Of a stretch of DNA of 64,000 nucleotides, positions 21,963 to 32,546 are shown piece by piece. The position numbers were made by a program, and so were the translations under genes. Each line of letters opens with the position of its first letter. Within the stretch, counting starts at the first letter, position 1. The notes beneath the pieces were generated by a model. That model was given only the letters and a program-made list of their open reading frames with translations, was not told where the DNA came from and did no database searches. The stretch is from positions 32,704,301-32,768,300 of the forward strand of contig OZ020622.1 of NCBI GenBank assembly GCA_963971575.1, written 5' to 3'. The stretch is from Liopterus haemorrhoidalis. Taxonomy: Eukaryota; Arthropoda; Insecta; Coleoptera; Dytiscidae.

Positions 21963-22904
21963 AATAAAAACATGATCTCATTTTGATTCTGGAAAAAGAT
22001 GGTTAAAAGTTATTTAAATATACCAAATATATAATGTCTATCTAAAATTATAATTTTTGCATTTGAAATTAACAGGACATACTGCATTTTAGCTACATAT
22101 TCTTATGTCGAAAAAATTCATTTATCATGCTTTTACTAAGCGCAGCATAACAATAATACTGATTATTAAATAACTTAAAATTAAGAAGTTTTAAAAAAAC
22201 AAATTAAAAAAATCAACACAAAAATAACATTACTTATTCATAGATTGCACAAATTTATCTAATCATTATTAATATACCATTTTTTCTCTTCCGTTCAGCT
22301 AAAATTGCCTCAGCCATCTCTGCTTTCTTCTTTTCGCTCTCGTTTCTTTCTTGATTTCTTTCTTCATACAGTTGTCTAATTTTGAATATCTCCAAATTTC
22401 GTCGGTTAATTTATTTTTTCTTTTCTGGATTTTCCACTCTAATAAAAACATGATCTCATTTTGATTCTGGAAAAACATGGTTAAAAGTTATTTAAATATA
22501 CCAAATATATAATATCTATCTAAAATTACAATTTTTGCATTTGAAATTAACAGGACATACTGCATTTTAGCTACATATTCAAATTTGGAAAAAATTCATT
22601 TATCATGTTTTTATTAAGCACAGCATAACAATAATACTGATTATTAAATAATTTAAAATTTAGAAGTTTTAAAAAAATAAATTAAAAAAATGAACACAAA
22701 AATAACATTACTTATTCATAGATTGCACTAATTTTATCTAATATATCATTTTTTCTCTTCAAATCATCTAAAATTTCCACGCCCATCTCTGCTTTCTTCT
22801 TTTCGCTCTACTTTCTTCCTTGATTTCTTTCTTCATACAGTTGTCTAATTTTGGATATCTCCAAATTTCGTCGGTTTTTTTTTCTTTTCTGGATTTTCCA
22901 CTCT
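21963..22904 (-). repeat. Tandem duplication of the last Myb/SANT exon (period 478 bp)
   Basis: 21963-22440 and 22441-22904 align along their whole length with scattered substitutions and small indels; both begin AATAAAAACATGATCTCATT and end GGATTTTCCACTCT. Each unit contains the final exon and 3' flank of the minus-strand Myb/SANT gene (KIRQLYEERNQ, then E/K-rich sequence). The distal unit has no clear splice acceptor, while the proximal one keeps TTTATTAG at 22905. Confidence 0.85.
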
Positions 22905-23917
22905 AATAAAAAAAAAATCATTAATTTGTATAATCTAGTCGGATTGTGTCTGATAAGTGACTGTTCGTTGCTACAAGTATCGATATTCAATACTATATGC
23001 TTTCTCTGTCTATATCATTATAATTATTTGTATACCCATAGTAACGTATAGTGACACAAGTTGACAACTAATCTTCCAAATTATTTGAATAAAAAACAAA
23101 GCATTAGAAAGAAACAGCATAATTCGCAGGTATCTTTACTAATTAGAGCGCGAAAATAAATTTACAGCAGTACTGAAACAAACAAAATTATTAATTTTAA
23201 GGTAATAATTATAAATAAGAAAAAAATTATACTCATACGTAAATTTTTGATTATAATTTGTTGTTTATTCCAGCAGATTTAAAATTAAAGTTTGTGAATT
23301 TAATAATTGGCCGCAAGCCGTATTTTAATTAATATTTATTACCAGACACTGACAGTTAAGACAAAAAACAAAAAACATTTTTAAAATCGCTGAAAAATGG
23401 TAACTAGATTATTATATGAATGCACTTCTTGATACATACATGTAACAGTCACCTATCAGGAATCCGACTATAATACTCTTTTCTTATCTTGATTAAAAGT
23501 TGCTTACTTGCATTCATCATCGTCTTCAGTGCTTTCTTCTCTTCCAGAAAAATGAGGTTTCTGTAGCCTGTTTATATTATTGCCATCAATTACAACTGGC
23601 GGGTTGATTGTATGGCGTGGCCCAAAAATCTCGTTCAGTTCTCTAAAACACAGAATATTACAATTTATTGTACTATTGTGTAATTTTTTTTCTGCATATA
23701 CCTTTCATATGGACATGTTTTGTTTCCACGCCCTGTTTTATTATTATTGTCTTTGACTTTTTTATAGGCACGGTCTAAAGTTTTCTATTTATTTTCCACT
23801 TGTATGTCTGTAAATACATATCCATGCAAACCCATCTCTTTGGCAATTATACCCCACATTGCACGGAGGCTTTTTATCTTCTTTTCTAAATAAAGAGTAT
23901 GTTTATCTTTATATAAA

Positions 23918-24876
23918 CTAATTAACAATAGAAATTAATGCTTTCCCAACAGCCACTGTAATATTATTGTCAAGATCACTTACACTTTCGAAATAGGTTT
24001 CACTACTCACCATGTGATCAGTCGCACCACTGTCCACTAACCATGTTATTTTCTTATTTGTAGACGGTTCTACTTCACAATCCATAGCTGTAGCTAGAAA
24101 CGAAATGGGTTCTTCTGAACTGGATTGGTGTGCCTGCTTCTTGGACCAGCAATTTTTTCTAATATGTCCTTGTTTCCCACAGTTGTGACATTTCACTTCC
24201 GATGTACCCTTTTTGTAATCGTTGAACTTCTTGCTCCGGGGATATTTGTGATTGTTTCCGTAACCACTATTAAAAGCAGCAGGCTGCGATTCAGCTACAT
24301 GCATGTCAGAGTTCATCTTTTTCTATTCCTGGTCTAACAGTTTGCCTTTCACGAACTCAAGTGTTAATTTTTCCGGATCTAAGGTTTCAAGAGCCGTTAC
24401 CATCGGATCGTAAGTTTTTGGTAAAGTGAGAAATAGATGACACACTATATCTACTTTTTCTAAAGTTGCTCCAACCGATTTGAGTTCTCTTACTACTTCT
24501 TCAAATTTTATAAAATGATTTTCAAGAGACTCACCTCCGTTAAACTTCATTGCCAAGAGTTTTCTTCGCAAATATAACTGGCTGGCAACACCTTTTCTTT
24601 TAAAAACACTTTCAAGTGCTTTCCACATCTGATACGAAGTCTTCTTGTCCTTTATGTACTCAAGGTGTGAGTTCGATACGCACTGAACAATAATATTTTT
24701 ACATTTCCTGTCTAACCTCAAAAAATCGTCAGCAGGATCTTCCACCTCGAATTCGATACATTTCTTCACATCAAATTGATCCAAAATAATTTCCAGTCTA
24801 AATCTCCAATGATCATAATTCTTGCCATCAAATTGTGTGATACCGTATTTTTACACTGAATTAGTTCCGTGAGCCA
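23918..24876 (-). pseudogene. gag: Copia gag and protease
   Basis: Capsid/nucleocapsid polyprotein leading into protease. From about 24876 the chain reads MAHGTNSV, a stop, then YGITQFDGKNYDHWRFRLE (gag N-terminus). The open block 24784-24323 has the UBN2-type gag (YQMWKALESVFKRKG...LFLTLPKTYD). After a stop at 24323 the frame continues (24316-23918) with the zinc knuckle CHNCGKQGHIRKNC and the protease active site WLVDSGATDHMV. It ends soon after VAVGKALISI, where the rest of pol is deleted. Two nonsense codons and the truncation make it inactive. Confidence 0.75.
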
Positions 24877-24947
24877 TGCTTCCAGCGTATTTATTTCAAC
24901 AGTTCACTTTCCAAGCTCTCAAAATAAAATACTCTACTTGCCGAATT

Positions 24948-24961
24948 CTGGGCCCATAACC
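24948..24961 (-). promoter_or_regulatory. Copia primer-binding site (initiator-Met half-tRNA type)
   Basis: On the minus strand GGTTATGGGCCCAG follows the LTR end ...CTCATCA directly. This is the Drosophila copia-type site, which pairs with an internal segment of initiator methionine tRNA, not with the 3' CCA end. Confidence 0.75.
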
Positions 24962-25165
24962 TGATGAGTTACGCGGAAGGTAGAGCAGTTTTAGCTTGTG
25001 ATTATAATAAATATAACAGATTTGTTTTTAAATAACACACTTTATGAAACTACATAGACGACCATTGCAATAACACTAATACCAACTTAGAAAACTAAAA
25101 TATTCTAAAATAGAGATCAGGGCGGCATATTTAAAAATACTTAAAACTATTATTGTATTTCAACA
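24962..25165 (-). repeat. Copia 5' LTR, 204 bp
   Basis: On the minus strand it runs TGTTGAAATACAATAATAG ... CTCATCA (TG...CA). Placed by the primer-binding site on its inner edge and by the interrupted SANT codons on its outer edge. The 3' partner LTR is absent. Confidence 0.7.
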
Positions 25166-25637
25166 ATAACCATCAGTTAGGATACACTCTACTAATGTTT
25201 CAAGTTCTGCAATAAATGTTATAAAAATAAATAATAAAAATTCTAGTTTTGACAGATTTTATAAAACTTCTGAATTTATTTATGTTACTTACCAGCATTG
25301 TAGGAAAAGTACTTTCCTTCTAAACATGATACTCGATTCATGATCGATTATGATAGATGTAAAATAAAAATTTCCGCCAGACCAAATACAGATTATAACC
25401 AAGTTAGATTAAGTTTGCCGCCTTTTTACAAGTTGCCTGAAGCTACACTCACTCCCGAGCAAGTGTAGACTTTGCCTGTCCTGAACAAGTTCATAAATAC
25501 AAACAAACACGTACAAGTGTCGGAACACAAACGAATGCCATAGTGTAGCTCTGGTGTAGTTCAGTGTAGGTTGGGCAACACAAACGAACACACCTCAGGT
25601 AATTCTCCTGACTCACCGACGAAGAATTGACTGTTAC

Positions 25638-26165
25638 TTGAGTCCCCACAAATCTGCAAGTGTTATTGTAGTGGTTGATTTTAATATATCAAACTACAAC
25701 AACAATGACTGTAAATGTCCTACTCCGTTAGAATTTGAAAACCTTTGTCAGTTACATGACATGAAGCAGTATAATGATGTTCCTAATGCCTTCGGCAAAA
25801 TGCTAGATTTGCTAGCTTCAAATCTACCCATTATACGCGTCCAACAAAAGAGAGACTATATGGTCCATCCAGACCCACACCATCCTCCTTTATCAATCGA
25901 ACTGGGACTTCCAAAATCAAATAAACACCGTATCCGTCAAAATGACTTTTTTAAATCATACAATTTAAAAAAAACAGATTTTAATCTGTTGTATCATGAA
26001 TTCTCTGTGACCGATTGTCAATGTGTTCTAAAGCAAAATGATGCTGACTTGGCTTGTAACCAGTTTTACTCTATTCTATATAGAATACTAGACAAGCACG
26101 TTCCACCCTATAAACCAAGAAAAAAAACCTTCCCTGTATGGTTCTCAAAATTAGTAATAGTGCTA
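25638..26165 (+). pseudogene. LINE-2' endonuclease, C-terminal half
   Basis: Open frame reading VIVVVDFNISNYNNN (the GDFN motif with Gly changed to Val), LDLLASNLPIIRVQ, HPDPHHPPLSIELGL (DHHPI-type catalytic His block), then the connector DKHVPPYKPRKKTFPVWFS. The N-terminal half with the first catalytic residues is missing. Around 26140-26165 the frame shifts into the RT frame that starts at 26138. Confidence 0.7.
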
Positions 26166-28018
26166 ACCAAGAAAAAGAAAAATATTTTGCACTATTTAAA
26201 AATAATAGAAATAATAACTTCTATAAAAAACAATATAAGCACTATAGAAGGATCCTCAAATATGAAGTCAAACGTGAATACATGAACTTTATACAGCGTT
26301 CCCAGCAGGCTCTGCATAATGACCCACAGCAATTCTGGAAATTTGTAAATCAGAAAAGAGGTTCTTCGTCCATTCCACCTGTCATGACAGATTTAGATGG
26401 TAACGAATTAAAAAGACCAGATGATATAGTCAATAAATTTGCAGATGATTCTTCCAGCGTATACGGTGCTAACTCACAAAATTATCCTACAGTACATAAC
26501 GAAGAACCATCAATTAATTTTGTGCATTTTGATCAAAGATTTTTAACGGATTATTTACTTAAAACTGCCGCTATGAAAATGAAACTTAAGAAATCTGTTG
26601 GTCCCGATAACATACCAAGCTTTATCCTCAAAGATTGTATATCTGTATTTGTCAAGCCTCTTCGCCATATAATGAGCCTGTCACTCAAGTTTAACAAATT
26701 TCCTATGAAATGGAAAGCAGCCAGAATAAGTCCAATTCTCAAATCCGGCAAAGCATCACTTTTTACCAAATATCGTCCAATCTCAATTATCTCAGTATTT
26801 TCAAAGCTTTTTGAATCAATGCTGTATGAACTTATCTATCCTGACATAAAAAATATCATACCAAATCAGCATGGTTTTATGCACAAGCGCTCTACCACTT
26901 CCAATCTTTTGCAATTAACTCAATATATTTCTCATAATTTGGACAACCGTTATCAAACTGATGTCTTACACACTGATTGTGCCAAAGCTTTTGATCAAAT
27001 TCCGCACCATTTAATTGTGTCAAAAATGCATTTAATGGGGGTTTCTCCTGCTTTGTGTAACTTTTTTGATTCATATCTCAGTAATCGATCTTATGAATTC
27101 TGCCCCACAACAGGAGTGCCGCAAGGCTCAAATTTAGGTCCATTATTGTTTCTAATTTTTATTAACGATCTTACTAGACTAATATCATGCACAAAATTGT
27201 TATTTGCCGATGACATGAAGATCATAAACACAATCAAAGATACAAATGATTGCTGCAAACCACAGGATGACCTTATTGCCATAGTAAGATGGTGTCATGA
27301 CAACAAACTTTTCCTGAACATAAACAAATGCAAAATAATATCTTTTACCAGGAAAAGAGAACGAATAGAATTCAATTACAATATCTCTGGAATTAAAATC
27401 GAACGATCTAATACTGTGAAAGACCTCGGGGTTATTTTTGATGATCACTTAACTTTCAACGAGCATATTGATAGTGTAGTATCCAAGGCTACTAGAATGT
27501 TAGGTTTTGTAGTGAGAAGGATGAAAGATTTCACAAATATCGAATGCATCAAAACACTGTACTTCTCTTTAGTTCGACCTCACTTAGAGTACGCATCCAT
27601 TGTTTGGAACCCGGCTCTCAGTAAGGATATTTGTAAAATAGAACGTGTTCAGCGTAAATTTCTAAAATATCTTTATTTAAAAAAATTCGGATACCCCGAC
27701 CAAGGCTTTCCTCAAAAAAAACTACTGGTATTATTTAAAATCCAATCTTTAAAATTTCGACGAGAAAACCATTTACTGATATGTCTTTATAAAATATTAA
27801 ATAATATCATTGACAGTCCTGTTCTTCTTGAGATGGTAAATCTCCACTGCCGCCCTGTATTTACAAGGAACCTTAAAACGTTTGCCCTGGCCAAACCAAG
27901 ATCAAACATTTTAATCAATTCACCATTTTATTCTATGTTTAGTCTTTATAACCAATTTGACAGTGTACTTGATGTATTTTGTGGTTCATTTGTAAAATGT
28001 GATATTGTCATAATGTGA
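26138..28018 (+). CDS. LINE-2' reverse transcriptase frame, 626 codons
   Basis: Long open frame for the RT part of a non-LTR ORF2. Landmarks in order: SVGPDNIPSFILKD, FTKYRPISIISVFSKLFE, NQHGFMHKRSTTSNLL, LHTDCAKAFDQIPHHL, TTGVPQGSNLGPLLFLIFIN, LLFADDMKIINTI (catalytic Asp pair near residue 358), VKDLGVIFDDHLTF, LVRPHLEYASIVWNP. The C-terminal region lacks an RNase H. The first methionine is an ORF boundary and not a true start: the native protein begins upstream in the frameshifted endonuclease. Open but without a functional endonuclease, so probably immobile. Confidence 0.8.
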   Translation: MVLKISNSANQEKEKYFALFKNNRNNNFYKKQYKHYRRILKYEVKREYMNFIQRSQQALHNDPQQFWKFVNQKRGSSSIPPVMTDLDGNELKRPDDIVNKFADDSSSVYGANSQNYPTVHNEEPSINFVHFDQRFLTDYLLKTAAMKMKLKKSVGPDNIPSFILKDCISVFVKPLRHIMSLSLKFNKFPMKWKAARISPILKSGKASLFTKYRPISIISVFSKLFESMLYELIYPDIKNIIPNQHGFMHKRSTTSNLLQLTQYISHNLDNRYQTDVLHTDCAKAFDQIPHHLIVSKMHLMGVSPALCNFFDSYLSNRSYEFCPTTGVPQGSNLGPLLFLIFINDLTRLISCTKLLFADDMKIINTIKDTNDCCKPQDDLIAIVRWCHDNKLFLNINKCKIISFTRKRERIEFNYNISGIKIERSNTVKDLGVIFDDHLTFNEHIDSVVSKATRMLGFVVRRMKDFTNIECIKTLYFSLVRPHLEYASIVWNPALSKDICKIERVQRKFLKYLYLKKFGYPDQGFPQKKLLVLFKIQSLKFRRENHLLICLYKILNNIIDSPVLLEMVNLHCRPVFTRNLKTFALAKPRSNILINSPFYSMFSLYNQFDSVLDVFCGSFVKCDIVIM

Positions 28019-28334
28019 ACTCTCGCTAAGTTTAAACATTGCATACATTAATATTTATTACCAGTGTACCACAACTAAATTATATGTGTAAATTGTAAAT
28101 GTTATATATAAATGTAAGGTTAGGTTAGTATAGTCATTCTATAATAGGATAAAAATCTGTTGATTGACTGTAATGCTAAAAATAAAATAAAATAAAAAGA
28201 AAATCAACGGTCAACGCATCTCAGTGTTCATATCTATACGACGCGTAAAACACACAAGTTCTTGTATACAAATTTGGAGGTTTATTCAATCTTCATTTGA
28301 ACAAATATTCACATAAGAAAACATTCATAAGGAA

Positions 28335-30846
28335 ATGTACGTCCAAAATTATAGAAAAGAATGGGAATATAATCCCAATTATAAATCATGGCTTAAACCG
28401 GTAGTTGGAAATAGTGCTAAAGAAATGTGTATTTATTGTAAAGTAGCATTTTGTGCAAAGTTAAGTGATATTAAAAGACACTGGGAAACGAAGAAACATG
28501 TTGAAAAGTTGAAACCATTTGCTTCAAGTCAAACCAAAATTACAATTGAAAAATCATATTCAGATTCAACGGTTCATCAGGCAGATATAGGCCATATTAT
28601 CTTTGTTCATAGTTGAGCACACAGCGGTATCACAAGTAGATCATTTAAGTGAATTGTGTATAAAAGCATTCCATGACTCTAAAGCCGTTCGTGACATGAA
28701 GTTGCATCACACAAAATGTGGGGAAATTATAAGAAATGTCTTAGGCCCTCATTTTAAATCAGGTCTTAAATCAGATATAGTTAACAACAAATATAGCATT
28801 ATTATTGATGAGTCAACAGACATAAAGATTCATAAATATTTAGGTATGTTTATACGGTATTTTAATGCAAGAATGAACAATATCCTACCAACTTATTTTG
28901 TACTGAGCCCTTTACACATCTGTGATGCAAGAGGTATTGTAAATAGTCTTGTCAAAACAGTGAAGGACATAAGATTGGAGTTAGAAAATATGGTGGGACT
29001 AGGTACTGATAATGCAAGTGTAATGGTGGGCATTAATAACGGCGTACATAAAATTTTAAGAGATGAATTTAATCTGCCGCATTTAATATTAGTACGCTGT
29101 GTATGCCATTCTCTGCAACTAGCAGTTGCAGTGTTTTTTCCTGACAGGGAATTTTTGATGTCTAGAGGGAAAAGGGAAAATTCGACAAAAAAAGGGAATT
29201 TTCCACATCTGATAGATTGTTTTTTTTTATTTATAATTAATTCCTTCAGTCTTACTTACTTCAAAAATTAGCACCATTTAATAGATGTTATTATTACTTA
29301 TATGTTCACGTAGACATAAAATTACATGTCTACGGGTCGACGTCAATTGGAAACCATAAAAATTACAGCACAATTTACTTTTCTGTTGTAAACAGTCTTG
29401 GCTGTAACCATGTGAACTTGTAAGCCTGGCTCTTAATTTTTTGGTTAAGTTTTTTATAGTAATAATAGTTACAAAAAACAAAAAATTAAATTTTCCTACT
29501 AAATGAAAAAATACTTTTATTATACCTACATGTAATTACATTTGAAAAAGAAGTTTTTTTTTTGTATGGGCTAGGGAATTTTCTTGAGAGCAAGGCAATT
29601 TTTGCAGTACCCAAAGTGAATTTTCCTTCCAGGCAGGTGGCAACACTGTGCAGTTGCTCATACGTCAGAGGAAACTATACCTCGTAACATTGAATTTTTG
29701 TTAAGAGAAACTTACAATTGGTTTTGTATGTCACCATCACGACGAAGAATATTCAAAAATATTTTAAAGAATAAACTGCGGAAAACAGCCGCTTCAAATC
29801 CTACAAAAATGCGCTACTAGATGACTGTCTATTGAACCTGCGGTTCAAAGAATTTTGTATCAGTGGGACGAATTAAAATTATTTTTTGAAATTTCCAAAA
29901 CAAAAAATAATTGTTATACTGCTGAAATGCTATTTAAAATGTATTCAGATAGTCAGAATAAAGTCTACTTTTATTAGATACTACCAAGTTATTAGATACT
30001 TTGATAAAACTCTTGGAATCAATTTGCAATAAAGTAGTTATTCCACCTAGACGGCATTCTATAAATATTTTAACAGAAAATATTGAACATTATTCCTTTC
30101 GCCATATTTGGGGTACAATTTTGAAAATTGTTTGCAACCATATATCGATTCAGAACAAAAAAAATTAAGAAAAAGATGTATCGATTTTACTATAAAGTCA
30201 ATCAAAGAATTACAACAGAGACTACATAGTAACATTGATGCACTAAAAAATATTAATATTAATGGCATATCAGAAATTTTAAAAGATAATGAAGGTTTGT
30301 ATTACATTAAATTGGCTGAAAATTTTGGTTTAAATGCAGACACAATTAAATGCAGACAAAATAGTTCAGTATAAAAACATAAGCTATCAAAAGTGGACTT
30401 TTACTACCGATACTTTGGAATTTTGGATCGAAGTATTTAAATACAGAGTTGCTGGAAACCATAACCCTTACAAAGAAATGGTAGAATTAGTATTTATTAT
30501 ATTAGCACTACCTCATTCTAACGCTGTTGTAGCGAGAATTTTTAGTCAGATGAATGTGGTTAAAACAAAATTAAGACACCAAATGGGTATCGATACATTA
30601 AATGCAATATTGTATATTACAAACGGACTAAGAGATTTTGGAAAAACCTGCTATAACTATAATATTTCTGAAGAAGTTATTAAGAAAATTGGCAACAAAG
30701 ATATGTATATTTTCAAATTAATAAACCCCGATTTATTACCCATGTCAGAGCCACGACCATCAACTTCTGGAGCGACAGCAACAGAAGAACAAGAAGGAAC
30801 CCAGGGTGATGAGGAAGATGATTGGTGGACGTGTTTCATGCCTTAA
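28335..30846 (+). pseudogene. hAT-1 transposase with zinc finger
   Basis: Exon/frame 1 (28335-28616) reads FRKEW-like YRKEWEYNPNYKSWLKPV and a zinc finger MCIYCKVAF...IKRHWETKKH. Frame 2 (28603-29160) reads YSIIIDESTDIKIHKYLGMF (first catalytic Asp context), LGTDNASVMVG and VRCVCHSLQLAV, the RNase H-like fold of hAT. A MITE (29129-29648) then splits LQLA|HTSEETIPRN. The chain goes on through several stops and frameshifts to 30334-30846, with LALPHSNAVVARIFSQMNVV and the dimerisation domain, ending in an acidic tail DEEDDWWTCFMP. At least four lesions; inactive. Confidence 0.75.
29129..29648. mobile_element. hAT MITE, 520 bp, inside hAT-1 transposase
   Basis: Termini CAGTGTTTTTTCCTG and, inverted, CAGTGTTGCCACCTG. 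Flanks AGCAGTTG (29121-29128) and TGCAGTTG (29649-29656) form an 8-bp target duplication with one change. The transposase frame resumes after it. Contains no gene; the minus frame 29278-29481 has no recognisable domain. Confidence 0.75.
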
Positions 30847-31289
30847 TTTTGTTTTTATAAACGATTTTCAGTTTAATTTTATTTATGTAAATATATTTTT
30901 GTAATTTTGAATAAATTTTACATGCTTTCTTTTTATTAATAAAATAAAACAAGTTTGATTTTTTTTTTTTTTAGTATGTGTTTATATATTTTATTCACTT
31001 ATTTATAATTTAATGCGGTTTTTAGCTCCTTTTCACAAACCAGAAAGAGAAATTTAGCGATTCAGCGCGCTTTCCCAAGGTGGTGTTTCCAACACTGGTT
31101 ACGTCGGCCAATTGTTTTTGTGCGCTTATCAGGATCCGTTTTATATCATATTGATACATTGCGACCGAATGTGTAAGTATTTGTGCATTTTGTTTTTAAA
31201 GGGTATGTTTCGTATTTTTTTATTTAGAGAATAATGGACCAAAACCGACATTATAACTTGGATGATCCCCCAGATGTGAAAGCTGTGAT

Positions 31290-32546
31290 GAAATTTATTA
31301 TTATTATTATGATTATTACAATCAGAGCAGAAGCTTGTTATGCTCAATTGAACCATACATTTTATACTTACAAACTAGTTACATGATATACTAATATAAA
31401 CAAATAATTACATAATTACTTAAATTAAGAAATGAAGATATTACAATTAAATTAAATATAGAACTAAAATTACATTGCTCGGGGAAATAAATTACTTATT
31501 CTGGCTTTAAAGGTGTTTATGCTTGGGGCAGACACAGCTTCTTCCGGGAGAGAATTCCACAGGTTGAAGACACGGTTGGTGACGAAAAACTGCCTTGGCT
31601 GTCGTTTAAACTTCTCGTGCTTCAACTTCAGGTGGTGGCCACGGAGAATCTGGGCGGTATTAAGGTGGAATAGTGACGACATATCGGTAGAGAACTTGCC
31701 CGTTACAATCCTATATATTTGGATTGTCTCCACGTTTTCGGCGCTCAGACAGAGGTTGAATGTCAAGAATTCTTAAGCGCTCTTCATACGGCATACGGCG
31801 GAGACCTCTTGGCAATCTGATGGCGCGTTTCTGAACCCCCTCCAGAAGTTGAATGTCCTTTTGTAAGTAAGGCGACCAAACTACAAATGCAAATTCAAGA
31901 AGGGGACGGATATACGATAGGTAGATTGTGCAGAATAAGGTAGAAGTTAAGTGAGGAAAGGATTTGAAAATCAGGTAGAGGATTTTATTAGCTTTTCTTG
32001 CTACCGTGACTACGTGCGGTGACCAGTCTAGTGTAGTTGTCACAGTAAGTCCAAGATCTACTACACGTTCGACATGTTGGATTGCGTGTCCCGCGATGCA
32101 GTATGTCTGCCTTGGGTTGGTAGACCCTAGGTGCAGAATTTTGCATTTGGACGTGTTTAATGGTAGAAGCCACCTACTACACCATTCTTGAATCCTGTTG
32201 ATATCGGCTTGTACATCGGCTTGGTTTTCTGACTTATTGTAAATTTTTAAGTCGTCTGCAAACATCAGGTGCTGGGATATTAGATGGACTACCAAGTCAG
32301 AGACGAATAGCAGAAACAGGATAAAGCCTATTACGCTGCCTTGAGGTACGCTGCTCGTAACCGGGTAGTGTCTTGAACAAGACTTCCTTATACGCACGTT
32401 GAAGGTTCTATTGGAGAGATATGCAGAGATCCACTGCAGAATTTTTCCGCGAATGCCATTGTGTTCCAGTTTAGCGAATAACCTTTGAAACGCTACTCTA
32501 TCAAAAGCCTTGGCGAAATCAAAATAAACGACATCCACGGGTGTTT
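31290..32546 (-). mobile_element. LINE-3: 5'-truncated non-LTR element inside piggyBac
   Basis: Minus-strand insertion with (ATT)n tail at plus 31292-31310 and 5' truncation inside the RT at about 32546. TGATGA occurs at both edges (31286-31291 and near 32548-32553) and may be the target duplication. Different family from its neighbours: the RT uses AFDRVAFQRLFAKLEHNG. Confidence 0.7.
31470..32538 (-). pseudogene. LINE-3 reverse transcriptase, C-terminal part
   Basis: From the truncated start: VVYFDFAKAFDRVAFQRLFA, ISAYLSNRTFNVRIR, SSVPQGSVIGFILFLLFVSD, LMFADDLKIYNK (catalytic pair) and DLGLTVTTTLDWSPHV, then IRPLLEFAFVVWSPYLQ. Around 31711-31766 the frame shifts, and 31766-31470 gives the C-terminus (RQFFVTNRVFNLWNSLPEE, SINTFKARISNLF). 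No endonuclease. It cannot be functional because of the 5' truncation. Confidence 0.75.

Larger units (their letters stand above)
23912..25165 (-). mobile_element. Ty1/Copia remnant: 5' LTR, PBS, gag and protease
   Basis: Minus-strand Copia with a 204-bp 5' LTR (25165-24962), primer-binding site (24961-24948), gag and the start of pol. It then stops at about 23912, lacking integrase, RT, RNase H and the 3' LTR. The host reading frame of the Harbinger-1 SANT gene continues on either side (TDGY before, KDKHT after), so both edges are located to within a few bases. Confidence 0.75.
22750..25342 (-). pseudogene. Myb/SANT-like DNA-binding partner gene of Harbinger-1, four exons, split by Copia
   Basis: In PIF/Harbinger elements this protein binds the ends and helps the transposase into the nucleus. 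Exon 1 starts MNRVSCLEGKYFSYNA (25342 to about 25294) and ends at GTAAGT. Exon 2 begins after TTTATTGCAG (about 25208) with ELETLVECILTDGY, is cut by the Copia at 25165 and resumes near 23911 with KDKHTLYLEKKIKSLRAMWG, the SANT helix region, then ENK*KTLDRAYKKVKDNNNK and TGRGNKTCPYER. Exon 3 (about 23643-23513) reads LNEIFGPRHTINPPVV and an acidic end. Exon 4 (22904 to about 22750) reads WKIQKRKKKNRRNLEISKIR, then E/K-rich coil. A TAG replaces the usual Trp in ENKW. Dead because of the Copia and this stop. Confidence 0.7.
14448..25595 (+). mobile_element. Harbinger-1: PIF/Harbinger transposon, 11.1 kb with nested insertions
   Basis: Termini AGGTTTGTTCGTTTGTGTTG (14448) and, inverted at 25595, AGGTGTGTTCGTTTGTGTTG. 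A 3-bp direct repeat CAG flanks both ends (14445-14447, 25596-25598), matching the 3-bp duplications of this superfamily. Inside are the two usual genes in convergent orientation: a DDE transposase (plus, 14656-15872) and a Myb/SANT DNA-binding partner (minus, last exon near 22300 to first exon 25342). Between and within them are a LINE (about 16262-21650), a solo LTR inside that LINE, a tandem duplication and a Copia remnant. Removing these leaves an element of about 4.5 kb, typical for the family. Confidence 0.8.
25599..28201 (+). mobile_element. LINE-2': 5'-truncated Jockey/CR1-like element
   Basis: Begins within the endonuclease right beside the Harbinger-1 boundary and ends in an (AAAATA)n tail at about 28172-28198. 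The 3' UTR contains TCTGTTGATTGACTG before the tail, like TCTGTTGATTTTCCGACG in LINE-4, so the two are related families. The RT frame is intact; the endonuclease half is frameshifted and truncated. Confidence 0.75.
28212..31090 (+). mobile_element. hAT-1 transposon, broken
   Basis: A hAT transposase occupies 28335-30846. Candidate ends are CAGTGTTCATATC near 28219 and the inverted CAGTGTTGGAAACACC near 31097-31082; no matching 8-bp duplication could be confirmed. The termini resemble those of the nested MITE at 29129-29648, which begins CAGTGTT as well. Confidence 0.55.

Noticed and set aside
30059..30374. Small frames on both strands at 30.1-30.4 kb as separate genes
   Set aside because: They lie between recognisable hAT-1 transposase segments and fit its decayed middle part.
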